6,428 nucleotides of DNA from an uncultured Tidjanibacter sp. Lineage in GTDB: Bacteria; Bacteroidota; Bacteroidia; Bacteroidales; Rikenellaceae. The stretch covers positions 1 to 6,428 of the forward strand of contig CAKUKW010000120.1 of NCBI GenBank assembly GCA_934663885.1, written 5' to 3'. A model generated the notes under the pieces. It worked only from the letters and a program-made list of their open reading frames with translations. It had not been told where the DNA came from and searched no databases. This document shows, in pieces, positions 1 through 6,156 of the stretch (its first letter is position 1; every line of letters begins with the position of its first letter). A program made the position numbers and the translations under genes.

Positions 1-285
1 CACCGAACTGTAATTTACATATTTCAGGTACCTCTCCTCGGATCCTAAAAAATAATATTCGGTGAGCAGCCAGAAGAATACATAATGCAATGCCGCAGTA
101 AGAAGAAGCAACCTCGTATATCCCCGTGCTGTATTTATACTGTAAAGGCTTTTGTTGCTTAAAAAACTCAGGGTATATTCATAGGGGTCGAACTTTATCC
201 CGACAATCGTTTTGTAGACAATATAGGGAAGAAGCACTGCGTACAGCGCCCCGATTACCAATATTCCCAATTTGATCCAAAACAC
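1..285 (-). CDS. Unrecognised integral membrane protein, N-terminal 95 residues (runs off the window)
   Basis: An open frame runs on the minus strand from a GTG at 283-285 to the window edge with no stop, giving 95 residues. I do not recognise the family. The N-terminus begins MFWIKLGILVIGAL; a hydrophobic segment spans about residues 4-30 and a second about 59-80 (RLLLLTAALHYVFFWLLTEY, aromatic-rich), separated by a polar loop containing KFDPYEYTLSFLSNKS. At least two membrane helices are therefore expected, with the rest outside the window. The start is inferred: an in-frame TGA lies just upstream (303-301), no ATG occurs in the frame, and the next choices are TTG codons at 268-270 and 259-261, which would cut into the first helix. 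No clear ribosome binding site is visible. The frame begins 27 bases after the stop of the plug-domain gene, so one transcript is likely. Being a gene rather than a chance frame is supported by the continuous hydrophobic pattern; the function is unknown. Confidence 0.7.
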   Translation of the reverse strand, partial: MFWIKLGILVIGALYAVLLPYIVYKTIVGIKFDPYEYTLSFLSNKSLYSINTARGYTRLLLLTAALHYVFFWLLTEYYFLGSEERYLKYVNYSSV

Positions 286-312
286 GGCCGCCGGAGAGTT
301 TCAATATTTCTC

Positions 313-3006
313 TTATTTTCTTATCACTTTTCCGACCTTGCGAATAATACGGCCATCCTCTGTCAGGCCTTCCACGACGACAGAATAAGTAGACAGTGCA
401 TCGGACGAATAAAAACCGAAAGACGCTTTACCGTTGTCGTCCGTGCGAAGCGAAGGATTCCAATAAATGGTGGTCCTCAAATCCTTTTTCCTGTTATACT
501 TAGAGGCGTCGGTATCATAGGCCGGCGAATAAAACTCGAGTGGCTCCTGGTATCCCAGAGGCATAATCGCCTTATTATCGAACCTGTTCACAGGTGCATT
601 ATTCCTTCCTCCGGGCCTCGAAGTTATGATTATCACTCCGCCGCCGCCCCGCGAACCGAATATTGCGGTACGTGAATCGTTTACCAGTTCTACGGACTCG
701 GCCGACCTTAGGTCGTAGTCGTCCCAGTTCCATCCTTCCGGCATTACGATACCGTCCACGACAAAACTTACCGGAATACCTGCTTCTGAAAAATTCCCCG
801 TCCTGCCTCCCCTGGTATATACATGGTCTCCCACTATAATAGTATTGGGCATCAATGGAATTAGCTGCTCCAGTCTGGTTATGGAGCGTTGTTCCAGAAA
901 TTTCTCATCGTAGCCGTGCCCTCCGAGGTTTCTCAAATGGCGCGCTTCAATAGGGTTTTCCTCTTTTTTAACCGCATCGGCAGTAATCCTGATCTTTTCG
1001 ATTTCCAGCGTTCTCATTCCGTGCTCCATAAGCGAGCGCTCATCGGATTTCAGAAGATAACCCCTGTCCACCTCGGCAGGCTCCTTATCAGCCGGGACAT
1101 TCAGATTAAGGGCCGCAGGCAACGCCGGTATGGTAAATACCGGAAAAGTTTCGCCGTCTACTGTCAACCTCACCTTCTGATCGTTGGCGGCCGAATAAGC
1201 CTGAATATAATAAACAGTCGAGTCCGGACATTCGATATTGCCGAACACAAAGCTTCCGTCCATATCGGTAACCGTAGAAAGCATGGCGCCGAAACGGGGC
1301 ACGAACATCATCACGCTGGTATTTGCAGAAGGACGGCCCGATGTAAGCCTTGTCGCCCGGCCGGTTATATATTTTGATTTCTCGAAATATTCCGTAGGCT
1401 CGCTGATTGTGCCTTTAAATAATTTCTCCATATCGTACCGGCGCCATCCCTGAGTCAGCATCAGAGCATCGAGCCCGTTTACCGCCAGGAAGCCGTTCGC
1501 CGGATCGAAATACCACCCTGGAGACTCGATATAACCTCGCAGTTCCGAGGTCAGCAATAAAGTGGAAAGTATATTATCCCTGTAATCCGGAGCGATGTCG
1601 TTGTCATCGGTAACGGATACTGAAAAATCACCCCGCACCGGGAAACCGTCGAAGTCCGCAAGCTCCACCTCGCATGCTACCCAATCCCTGTAACCGTACA
1701 CATTTTTATCGGTGCTGAAATTTACCGTTACCTCCTCGTTGCCGGGGATGAAAACCAGACGCTCGCTCAGTATGCCACCAGAAGGATCGGCCAGGAGTAT
1801 ATGGCATACACCTGCAGGCATAAGGCCCGTATCGATCGCTATATATGGCCTTCCGTCATATATCGAGTCATAAAGGAGCTCCCCTCTTACATGGAGCGCT
1901 ATACGCAGGCCTTCGGGAATATTTGTTCCGCCGGAGCACTGTACCGCTATAAGCAATTTTTCTTTACTCTGGATTACCCTCAGGCCGACTCCTTCGGACA
2001 ACACAGGCGGCAGTTCGAACTTTTTTTCCGTCCCGTCTTCCGTACGGCACAATGCATAATACGATTCTGCGGCCCGGGGAATAAAAACGAACTTACCCAT
2101 TCCGGCAAAAAGACTTTCGATTTCCGCAGCCTGGTTCCCGCCCGAATCATATACTTCCCCTTTTATATATATACCGTATCCCTCTCCGTCAAGCGCTTTG
2201 AACCCGACCTGGCATGTTACACCGGAAAGAAGGTGTCCCCCTTCGGGGAAAAACGATACGTCGAAATCGCCGGGAAACGGGGATACTTCCACATATTCGG
2301 CCAGACGGTTATCGTATTCCACATAAATGGTTCCGGGAGAAACTTTCCGCGGCACGTTCATATAAGAGACGTCCGCCGCTCCATCATTTAAAGTATATCT
2401 GGAAATATTCCCCTGCTCAGAGCCGATATATATATTCGCCGGCCTTACACTTCCCGCAGAACGCCTGTCGTCTACTTTTATACCGCCGGAAACTTTCCCG
2501 TCGCCGCCACGCGCCAGCTCCCCGGCTGTGAAAATATACGACGAATAAGGATTGCTTATCTTTAAGGGCATTATGAAAAAATAATCTTCGCCCTGGTTCA
2601 GCATATAATGAGTGTAAGCCCGGAGAGTATAGTTTCCGCCTGCAATATTCTCATCCAGCACGATATGTCCCGGCGCCTGGTGCTCTATATCGCACACCAT
2701 CGTCCTGCTCACCACGGAATCGGCAGGATTTACAAGCTCCACATAGACATAGCGGCTCAGTGTATCGGGAAGATGGGTCAGTGCGTCCACTTTATAGGCC
2801 CTGAACCATATCGTATCGCCACCCACATAATGAGAGCGGTCGGTATGAAGGTACAGTTTCTCCTGTGGGTAGTCATATAACTGCCTCATGAATACCTGTT
2901 TCAGATCTGGATGGGGTTCCTGCGCATGAAGCTCTCCCCCGCCAGGGAAGAAGAGTGTCAGCAGAAATAACAAAAAATTTGCTTTAGGGAAAGTGCGGGT
3001 TTTCAT
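313..3006 (-). CDS. Large exported protein with macroglobulin-like (MG2) domains and a TonB-receptor plug-like domain, no beta-barrel
   Basis: From the ATG at 3004-3006 this encodes 897 residues. Residues 1-28 form a signal peptide (basic MKTRTFPK, hydrophobic FLLFLLTLFF, cleavage after LHA before Gln). Residues about 45-150 resemble an MG2 domain, with the family-typical EKLYLHTDRSHYVGGDTIWF. Further beta-sandwich regions lie at about 250-310 (SFFPEGGHLLSG), 426-467 (FSTDKNVYGYRDWV) and 547-590 (carboxypeptidase-regulatory-like, TDMDGSFVFG), with the family hallmark LDALMLTQGWRRY at 512-524. A plug-like domain lies at about 695-800 (VSFVVDGIVMPEGWNW, SAESVELVNDSRTAIFGSRG, GGVIIITSRPG). The C-terminus (about 843-890, TTIYWNPSLRTDDNGKASF) resembles the segment that follows the plug in this family. 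There is no 22-strand barrel and no CxEQ thioester motif, so it is neither a complete TonB receptor nor a thioester macroglobulin. The frame stays open to an ATG at 3054, but the signal peptide favours 3006. It is probably periplasmic or outer-membrane associated; its role is unknown. Confidence 0.9.
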   Translation of the reverse strand: MKTRTFPKANFLLFLLTLFFPGGGELHAQEPHPDLKQVFMRQLYDYPQEKLYLHTDRSHYVGGDTIWFRAYKVDALTHLPDTLSRYVYVELVNPADSVVSRTMVCDIEHQAPGHIVLDENIAGGNYTLRAYTHYMLNQGEDYFFIMPLKISNPYSSYIFTAGELARGGDGKVSGGIKVDDRRSAGSVRPANIYIGSEQGNISRYTLNDGAADVSYMNVPRKVSPGTIYVEYDNRLAEYVEVSPFPGDFDVSFFPEGGHLLSGVTCQVGFKALDGEGYGIYIKGEVYDSGGNQAAEIESLFAGMGKFVFIPRAAESYYALCRTEDGTEKKFELPPVLSEGVGLRVIQSKEKLLIAVQCSGGTNIPEGLRIALHVRGELLYDSIYDGRPYIAIDTGLMPAGVCHILLADPSGGILSERLVFIPGNEEVTVNFSTDKNVYGYRDWVACEVELADFDGFPVRGDFSVSVTDDNDIAPDYRDNILSTLLLTSELRGYIESPGWYFDPANGFLAVNGLDALMLTQGWRRYDMEKLFKGTISEPTEYFEKSKYITGRATRLTSGRPSANTSVMMFVPRFGAMLSTVTDMDGSFVFGNIECPDSTVYYIQAYSAANDQKVRLTVDGETFPVFTIPALPAALNLNVPADKEPAEVDRGYLLKSDERSLMEHGMRTLEIEKIRITADAVKKEENPIEARHLRNLGGHGYDEKFLEQRSITRLEQLIPLMPNTIIVGDHVYTRGGRTGNFSEAGIPVSFVVDGIVMPEGWNWDDYDLRSAESVELVNDSRTAIFGSRGGGGVIIITSRPGGRNNAPVNRFDNKAIMPLGYQEPLEFYSPAYDTDASKYNRKKDLRTTIYWNPSLRTDDNGKASFGFYSSDALSTYSVVVEGLTEDGRIIRKVGKVIRK

Positions 3007-3023
3007 AGCAACAGATATTTTCC

Positions 3024-3055
3024 CTAAATTAGGAATAAATATCATAATCTGCAAA
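3024..3055 (-). promoter_or_regulatory. Candidate Bacteroidota-type promoter for the plug-domain gene
   Basis: On the minus strand TTTG (3055-3052) is followed after 20 bases by TAATTTAG (3031-3024), which matches the Bacteroidota -33 TTTG and -7 TAnnTTTG boxes except for one base in the -7 box. Transcription would start around 3017-3019, leaving a leader of about 10-15 bases before the ATG at 3006. In this arrangement the upstream in-frame ATG at 3054 would fall inside the -33 box, which agrees with choosing the start at 3006. The assignment rests on motif and spacing only. Confidence 0.4.
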
Positions 3056-3076
3056 TCAAGTTCCCGTCCGAATACG

Positions 3077-3106
3077 AAAAAAGCCGGTAAACCGCATTTC
3101 TGGCTT
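3077..3106 (-). terminator. Probable intrinsic terminator of the ClC gene
   Basis: Starting 3 bases after the ClC stop codon, the minus strand reads AAGCC (3106-3102), a 16-base interior, then GGCTT (3085-3081) running into a T tract (six T at 3082-3077). The interior contains a second small stem, CGGT-TT-ACCG, at 3094-3085, which competes with the outer stem for one G/C position. Stem plus T tract in the gap before an independently promoted gene is the usual arrangement of a rho-independent terminator. The outer stem is short and its loop large, so efficiency is uncertain. Confidence 0.45.
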
Positions 3107-3109
3107 ACG

Positions 3110-4900
3110 TCAATCCTGCGTTATTTCCACCAACTGCTGCCTGTAGGCGTTGAGTATACTCGACTTGGATACAAATCCCATATAAACGTTGCTCTTGTCT
3201 ACCACCGGGAGGTTCCAGGCGCGCGAACGCTCGAATTTATCGACCACTTCCGTTATGAGTTCGTGCTGCATAATGGTTTCAGGCGGACGCACCATGTATT
3301 TCTTTATCGGCCGGTCGTATTTCGACTGGTTGAACATATCCTCCCTCACATCATCCATAAGCACTATGCCCATTAGTTCACCTTTCGGCCCCGTTACGGG
3401 AAAAACATTCCTGCTCGAACGGGATATTATATTTACCAGGTCGCCGAGGGTGCCCTCGACGTTTACCGGAACGAAATCTTTTTCGACAAGTTTGTCGAGC
3501 TCGAGGAATACCATTACGGCCGTATCCTTGTTGTGCGTGACCAGTTCACCTTTCTGGCGCAGTTTCTTCGTATATATGGAGTCGGGCTCCAGCCAGTAAG
3601 ATAGGGCGAACGAAATCCCTGCCACGAGCATCAGGGGCACGAAAAGAGAATACCCGTTCGACAACTCCGCTATAAGGAATATAGAGGTCAGCGGCGCCTT
3701 CATAACCCCTGTCATAACCCCCGCCATGCCCACGAGCGAGAAGTTTACGACCGAAATATCCATGCCGAACCACGTATTGCATACGTAAGCCACAGATGCT
3801 CCCGCAAATGCCCCCACAAAGAGCGACGGAGCGAAAGTACCCCCCACCCCCCCGGCGGCGTTGGTCACGGCCATAGCTATGACTTTTAGCAACATGGTGG
3901 CAACCAGAAAGCCTATGACGACCCAGGGAATATGGCTGTAATTATAGAAAAGCGAGTTATTGAAGAGTCCTTCTTCCATATTGCCGTGCATAAGCTGCGT
4001 GAAACTGTCGTATCCCTCGCCGTAAAGCGGGGGGAAGAGAAATATCAGTACGCCCAGCGACAATCCGCCGAATATCCATTTCTTATACTGTTTCATGCCC
4101 TCGAAAAAGCCTGCTATCTTGCCGTTCACCCTCACGAAATAGAAAGAGAGCAGCCCGCAGACCACAGCCAGTATAACATATATGTGCAGGACTTCGAGGT
4201 TGAAAGTATTGCTTACCGTGATATTCAGGAACGGGTCGAACCCTTTTAAGAAGAGTACGAGTGTGGTCGACGTTACGGATGCTATCAGCAGGGGCACTAT
4301 CATCATCACCGACATGTCGAGCATAAGTATCTCCAACACGAATATAAGGCCGGTGATGGGCGCCTTGAAGATAGCCGCCACCGCGGCAGCCGCACCGCAG
4401 CCGAGCAGCAGCGTGGTGTTGCGGTAATTGAGCTTGAGTAACTGCGCTATGTTCGAGCCTATGGCCGATCCCGTCAGAACTATGGGCGCTTCGGGGCCAA
4501 CCGAACCGCCGAACCCTATCGTGATCGCACCGCCTATCATAGAAGTATAGCAGTTATGGGGCTTTATGCGCGAGCCTTTTTTGCTTATAGCGTACAGCAC
4601 CCGCGTAACTCCTTCCGAAATGTTGTCCCTGACCACGTATTTTACGAAAAGCGACGCGAGGATAATACCGATGACCGGGTAGATGAGAAAGAGGTAGCCA
4701 GCGTCCTGCTCGGGAAACCAGCTAACCAGCAACCTCTTGAGCCAATGCAGGGCCTCCTCGAAAAGATATGCGGCGAACCCTGCCGTGAGCCCCACGACGA
4801 CGGCAAGGATCATCATCAGTTGGCGCTCCGAAAGCCGCCTCGTGACATTCATCACAAAAGTACCCAGGCGCTGTTGTATCTTCTTTAATCGGGACAACAT
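3110..4900 (-). CDS. ClC-family chloride channel/transporter with two C-terminal CBS domains
   Basis: Inner-membrane ClC anion transport protein, 596 residues from the ATG at 4898-4900 (an in-frame TTG two codons earlier, at 4906, is less likely). Numbering below counts from that TTG. The membrane core spans about residues 30-445. Family landmarks are GFGGSVGPEAP (131-141, the GREGP motif position), GCGAAAAVAAIFKAPITGLIFVLE (169-192), GGTFAPSLFVGAFAG (355-369, pore-lining FAP) and Tyr445 in PDSIY, matching the chloride-coordinating tyrosine of E. coli ClcA. Two CBS domains follow at about 475-525 and 535-592; in other ClC proteins such domains bind adenine nucleotides and tune gating. By hand alignment the external gating glutamate is replaced by Val136 and the internal proton glutamate by Ile193; the GSGIP motif is reduced to ISEGV (96-100). 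These changes suggest passive chloride conduction rather than 2Cl-/H+ exchange, an inference by analogy with E. coli mutants. Family assignment is secure; transport mode and ion choice are not. Confidence 0.95.
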   Translation of the reverse strand: MLSRLKKIQQRLGTFVMNVTRRLSERQLMMILAVVVGLTAGFAAYLFEEALHWLKRLLVSWFPEQDAGYLFLIYPVIGIILASLFVKYVVRDNISEGVTRVLYAISKKGSRIKPHNCYTSMIGGAITIGFGGSVGPEAPIVLTGSAIGSNIAQLLKLNYRNTTLLLGCGAAAAVAAIFKAPITGLIFVLEILMLDMSVMMIVPLLIASVTSTTLVLFLKGFDPFLNITVSNTFNLEVLHIYVILAVVCGLLSFYFVRVNGKIAGFFEGMKQYKKWIFGGLSLGVLIFLFPPLYGEGYDSFTQLMHGNMEEGLFNNSLFYNYSHIPWVVIGFLVATMLLKVIAMAVTNAAGGVGGTFAPSLFVGAFAGASVAYVCNTWFGMDISVVNFSLVGMAGVMTGVMKAPLTSIFLIAELSNGYSLFVPLMLVAGISFALSYWLEPDSIYTKKLRQKGELVTHNKDTAVMVFLELDKLVEKDFVPVNVEGTLGDLVNIISRSSRNVFPVTGPKGELMGIVLMDDVREDMFNQSKYDRPIKKYMVRPPETIMQHELITEVVDKFERSRAWNLPVVDKSNVYMGFVSKSSILNAYRQQLVEITQD

Positions 4901-5016
4901 TTTCAAATTAGAAAACCTTTTACTCTAAAAGCTTGTAAATCATAAAAATACCTACTATATTCTATAGTTTTACTCAATTCTGAAGAGCAATCCTTAAATT
5001 TTTCAATCTTAAATCA
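4901..5016. other. AT-rich gap between trpS and the ClC gene with a short perfect inverted repeat
   Basis: This 116-base stretch carries no gene. It holds a perfect inverted repeat, ACTATA-TTC-TATAGT, at 4954-4968. It also holds a 7-of-8 match to the Bacteroidota -7 box on the minus strand, TATTTTTA at 4950-4943. A TTG 24 bases upstream of that box (4977-4975) is too far for a normal -33 box. I see no strong GC stem with a T tract after trpS, so read-through from trpS into the ClC gene is possible. The inverted repeat could be a weak hairpin or a protein site; nothing else supports either reading. Confidence 0.3.
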
Positions 5017-6006
5017 TCAGAAAGGTCTTATCCCCATTATCCTGCGTACCTCTGAAACTGTGGCGTCGGCGCTCACCCGTGCTTTCGCGGCACCTTCTGC
5101 GGCGACTTTACGCAGGTAGGCATCGTCGGCCTTAATCGCCTCGATCCTTTCCCTTATCGGAGAGACTACCTTAATAATATCTTCGGCTAACTGCTTCTTT
5201 AGATCGCCGTAACGGATCGTACAGTCGGCATACCTTTCCCTGAAGAATCTTACGGTTTCGGGCTCGGATACCGCGTCCATCAGTGTGAAGATATTGTTCA
5301 CGGGCTCGCTTACAGTTGAACAAGGCTCTTTAGGGCCGGAATCGGTAGTGGCCCTCATAACCTTTTTGCGTATGGCTTCGTCCGAATCGGCGAGGAAAAT
5401 ACCGTTGTTTTCGCTTTTGCCCATTTTGCCCGTGCCGTCGAGTCCGGGGATTTTCACGAGTTCGCTCCCGAAATTGTAAGGAACGCTCTCGGGAAAAAAC
5501 TCCACGCCGTAGAAGTTGTTGAACCTGCGGGCAAATACCCTTGTGAGTTCAAGGTGCTGCTCCTGATCCTTTCCTACAGGCACATGGGAAGCGCGGTGCA
5601 GGAGTATATCGGCGGCCATAAGCACCGGATAGGTCAGCAGTCCGGCATTGACATTATTCGGGTTTTTGCGTACTTTATCCTTGAAGGAGGCCGTACGCTC
5701 AAGCTCGCCAACATAGGCATGCATACTGAGCAGGAGCGAAAGTTCCGACACCTGCGGTACGTCGCTCTGCACGTAAATCGTAGCCACGTCCGGGTCAATA
5801 CCGGCGGCAAGATATTCAGCCAAAATATTCTTTACGTTCCCGTGCAGCTCATCAGGGTCGTTATGGGTGGTGAGCGAATGGTAGTCCGCTATAAAGAAGA
5901 AACACCTGGCATCGTGCTGCATCTTGACGAAATTGCGCAGGGCGCCGAAATAATTACCAAGGTGAAGATGCCCTGTCGGGCGAATACCGCTCAGTACCGT
6001 ATCCAT
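5017..6006 (-). CDS. trpS: Tryptophan--tRNA ligase (tryptophanyl-tRNA synthetase)
   Basis: Cytoplasmic class I aminoacyl-tRNA synthetase that charges tRNA-Trp with tryptophan using ATP. It has 329 residues, the usual length for compact bacterial TrpRS. The N-terminus SGIRPTGHLHLGNYFGALRN carries the HIGH-type ATP motif as HLGN (15-18). The KMSKS loop is KMGKS (194-198) with Ser replaced by Gly at the third position, a common TrpRS variant. The tryptophan pocket segment YPVLMAADILLH (126-137) keeps Asp133, which corresponds to the indole-binding Asp132 of the Bacillus stearothermophilus enzyme, and VGKDQEQH (144-151) matches the family's VGEDQ motif with Lys for Glu. The helical tRNA-binding part follows to the end (MGIRPF). 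The ATG at 6004-6006 fits the family N-terminus exactly; no Shine-Dalgarno sequence precedes it (TTATTACATTCTCT), as is common in this phylum. It is divergent from the ABC exporter and has a structured leader. Nothing suggests inactivation. Confidence 0.98.
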   Translation of the reverse strand: MDTVLSGIRPTGHLHLGNYFGALRNFVKMQHDARCFFFIADYHSLTTHNDPDELHGNVKNILAEYLAAGIDPDVATIYVQSDVPQVSELSLLLSMHAYVGELERTASFKDKVRKNPNNVNAGLLTYPVLMAADILLHRASHVPVGKDQEQHLELTRVFARRFNNFYGVEFFPESVPYNFGSELVKIPGLDGTGKMGKSENNGIFLADSDEAIRKKVMRATTDSGPKEPCSTVSEPVNNIFTLMDAVSEPETVRFFRERYADCTIRYGDLKKQLAEDIIKVVSPIRERIEAIKADDAYLRKVAAEGAAKARVSADATVSEVRRIMGIRPF

Positions 6007-6025
6007 AGAGAATGTAATAATAAAT

Positions 6026-6070
6026 GGGTTTACCCGTTAATAAAACCCGGAGGGGCATATACCCTCTCCG
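6026..6070 (-). promoter_or_regulatory. Two tandem hairpins in the trpS leader
   Basis: On the minus strand the first stem is CGGAG-(A bulge)-GGG (6070-6062) pairing with CCC-CTCCG (6055-6048), closing a six-base loop TATATG. It is followed immediately by GGGTTTTATTAA. A second stem pairs GGGTTT (6048-6043) with AAACCC (6031-6026) around an 11-base loop. It can alternatively collapse to GGGT-AA-ACCC (6035-6026). The two stems share only base 6048. About 19 unstructured AT-rich bases then lead to the trpS ATG. The leader is too short for a T-box and has no tryptophan-codon leader peptide. It could stabilise the messenger, attenuate transcription (the T run is interrupted) or bind a regulator; which of these is unknown. 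Confidence 0.4.
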
Positions 6071-6080
6071 TTTGCGAATA

Positions 6081-6088
6081 CAAAAGTA
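6081..6088 (-). promoter_or_regulatory. Candidate -7 promoter box for trpS
   Basis: The minus strand reads TACTTTTG here, a perfect match to the Bacteroidota -7 consensus TAnnTTTG. It would give a trpS transcript starting near 6074 with a leader of roughly 70 bases that includes both hairpins. No -33 TTTG sits at the expected spacing of about 20 bases; the nearest TTTG (6104-6101) is only 12 bases away. Position just upstream of trpS and exact match to the box are the only support. Confidence 0.45.
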
Positions 6089-6120
6089 ACCCAAAATATT
6101 CAAATATACCTAAATTTGGC

Positions 6121-6128
6121 TACTTTTG
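6121..6128 (+). promoter_or_regulatory. Candidate -7 promoter box for the ABC exporter gene
   Basis: TACTTTTG matches the Bacteroidota -7 consensus TAnnTTTG at all fixed bases and lies 28 bases before the ATG at 6157. That predicts a short leader of about 20-25 bases. The expected -33 TTTG about 20 bases upstream is not seen (TATTC occupies that place), so recognition of the promoter rests on the -7 box and its position between divergent genes. Confidence 0.5.
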
Positions 6129-6156
6129 CCCTCATATTTAACAAAGAACCCGCCGG

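Larger units (their letters stand above)
6081..6128. repeat. Inverted repeat spanning the trpS/exporter control region
   Basis: CAAAAGTA at 6081-6088 is mirrored exactly by TACTTTTG at 6121-6128, 32 bases apart. The symmetry continues inward with CC/GG and AA/TT after single mismatches. The two outer arms are the outward-facing -7 boxes of the divergent genes, so the symmetry may simply reflect two promoters. The inward extension beyond the boxes would also suit a dimeric regulator. The AT-rich centre (CCAAAATATTCAAATATACC) is easily melted. Confidence 0.4.

Noticed and set aside
1801..2391. Plus-strand open frame of 196 codons opposite the plug-domain gene
   Set aside because: Its translation has no recognisable domain or secretion pattern and lies wholly antisense to a well-supported gene; the length follows from codon bias of the real strand.
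3838..3856. C-rich run (CCCCCCACCCCCCCGG) inside the ClC gene, suspected as a slippage or frameshift site
   Set aside because: It encodes the conserved glycine-rich AGGVGGT segment before FAP in the correct frame, and the protein is intact on both sides, so no frameshift is needed.
4901..4906. TTG at 4906 as the start of the ClC gene
   Set aside because: It adds only two residues, while an ATG lies at 4900; ATG is preferred and no ribosome binding signal favours the TTG.
6004..6058. Possible tryptophan-rich leader peptide starting at the minus-strand ATG 6058-6056
   Set aside because: The frame reads MPLRVLLTGKPIYYY and continues into trpS in another frame; it has no tryptophan codon before the trpS start and no stop ahead of it, so classical attenuation is not supported.
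6007..6080. T-box riboswitch upstream of trpS
   Set aside because: The leader of about 70 bases is too short for the stem I/antiterminator architecture, and no clear T-box core sequence or convincing terminator is present.
5554..6141. Plus-strand open frame of 195 codons opposite trpS and running into the control region
   Set aside because: It is antisense to the conserved N-terminal half of trpS, including HLGN, and would cross both hairpins and the first -7 box; the product resembles nothing known.
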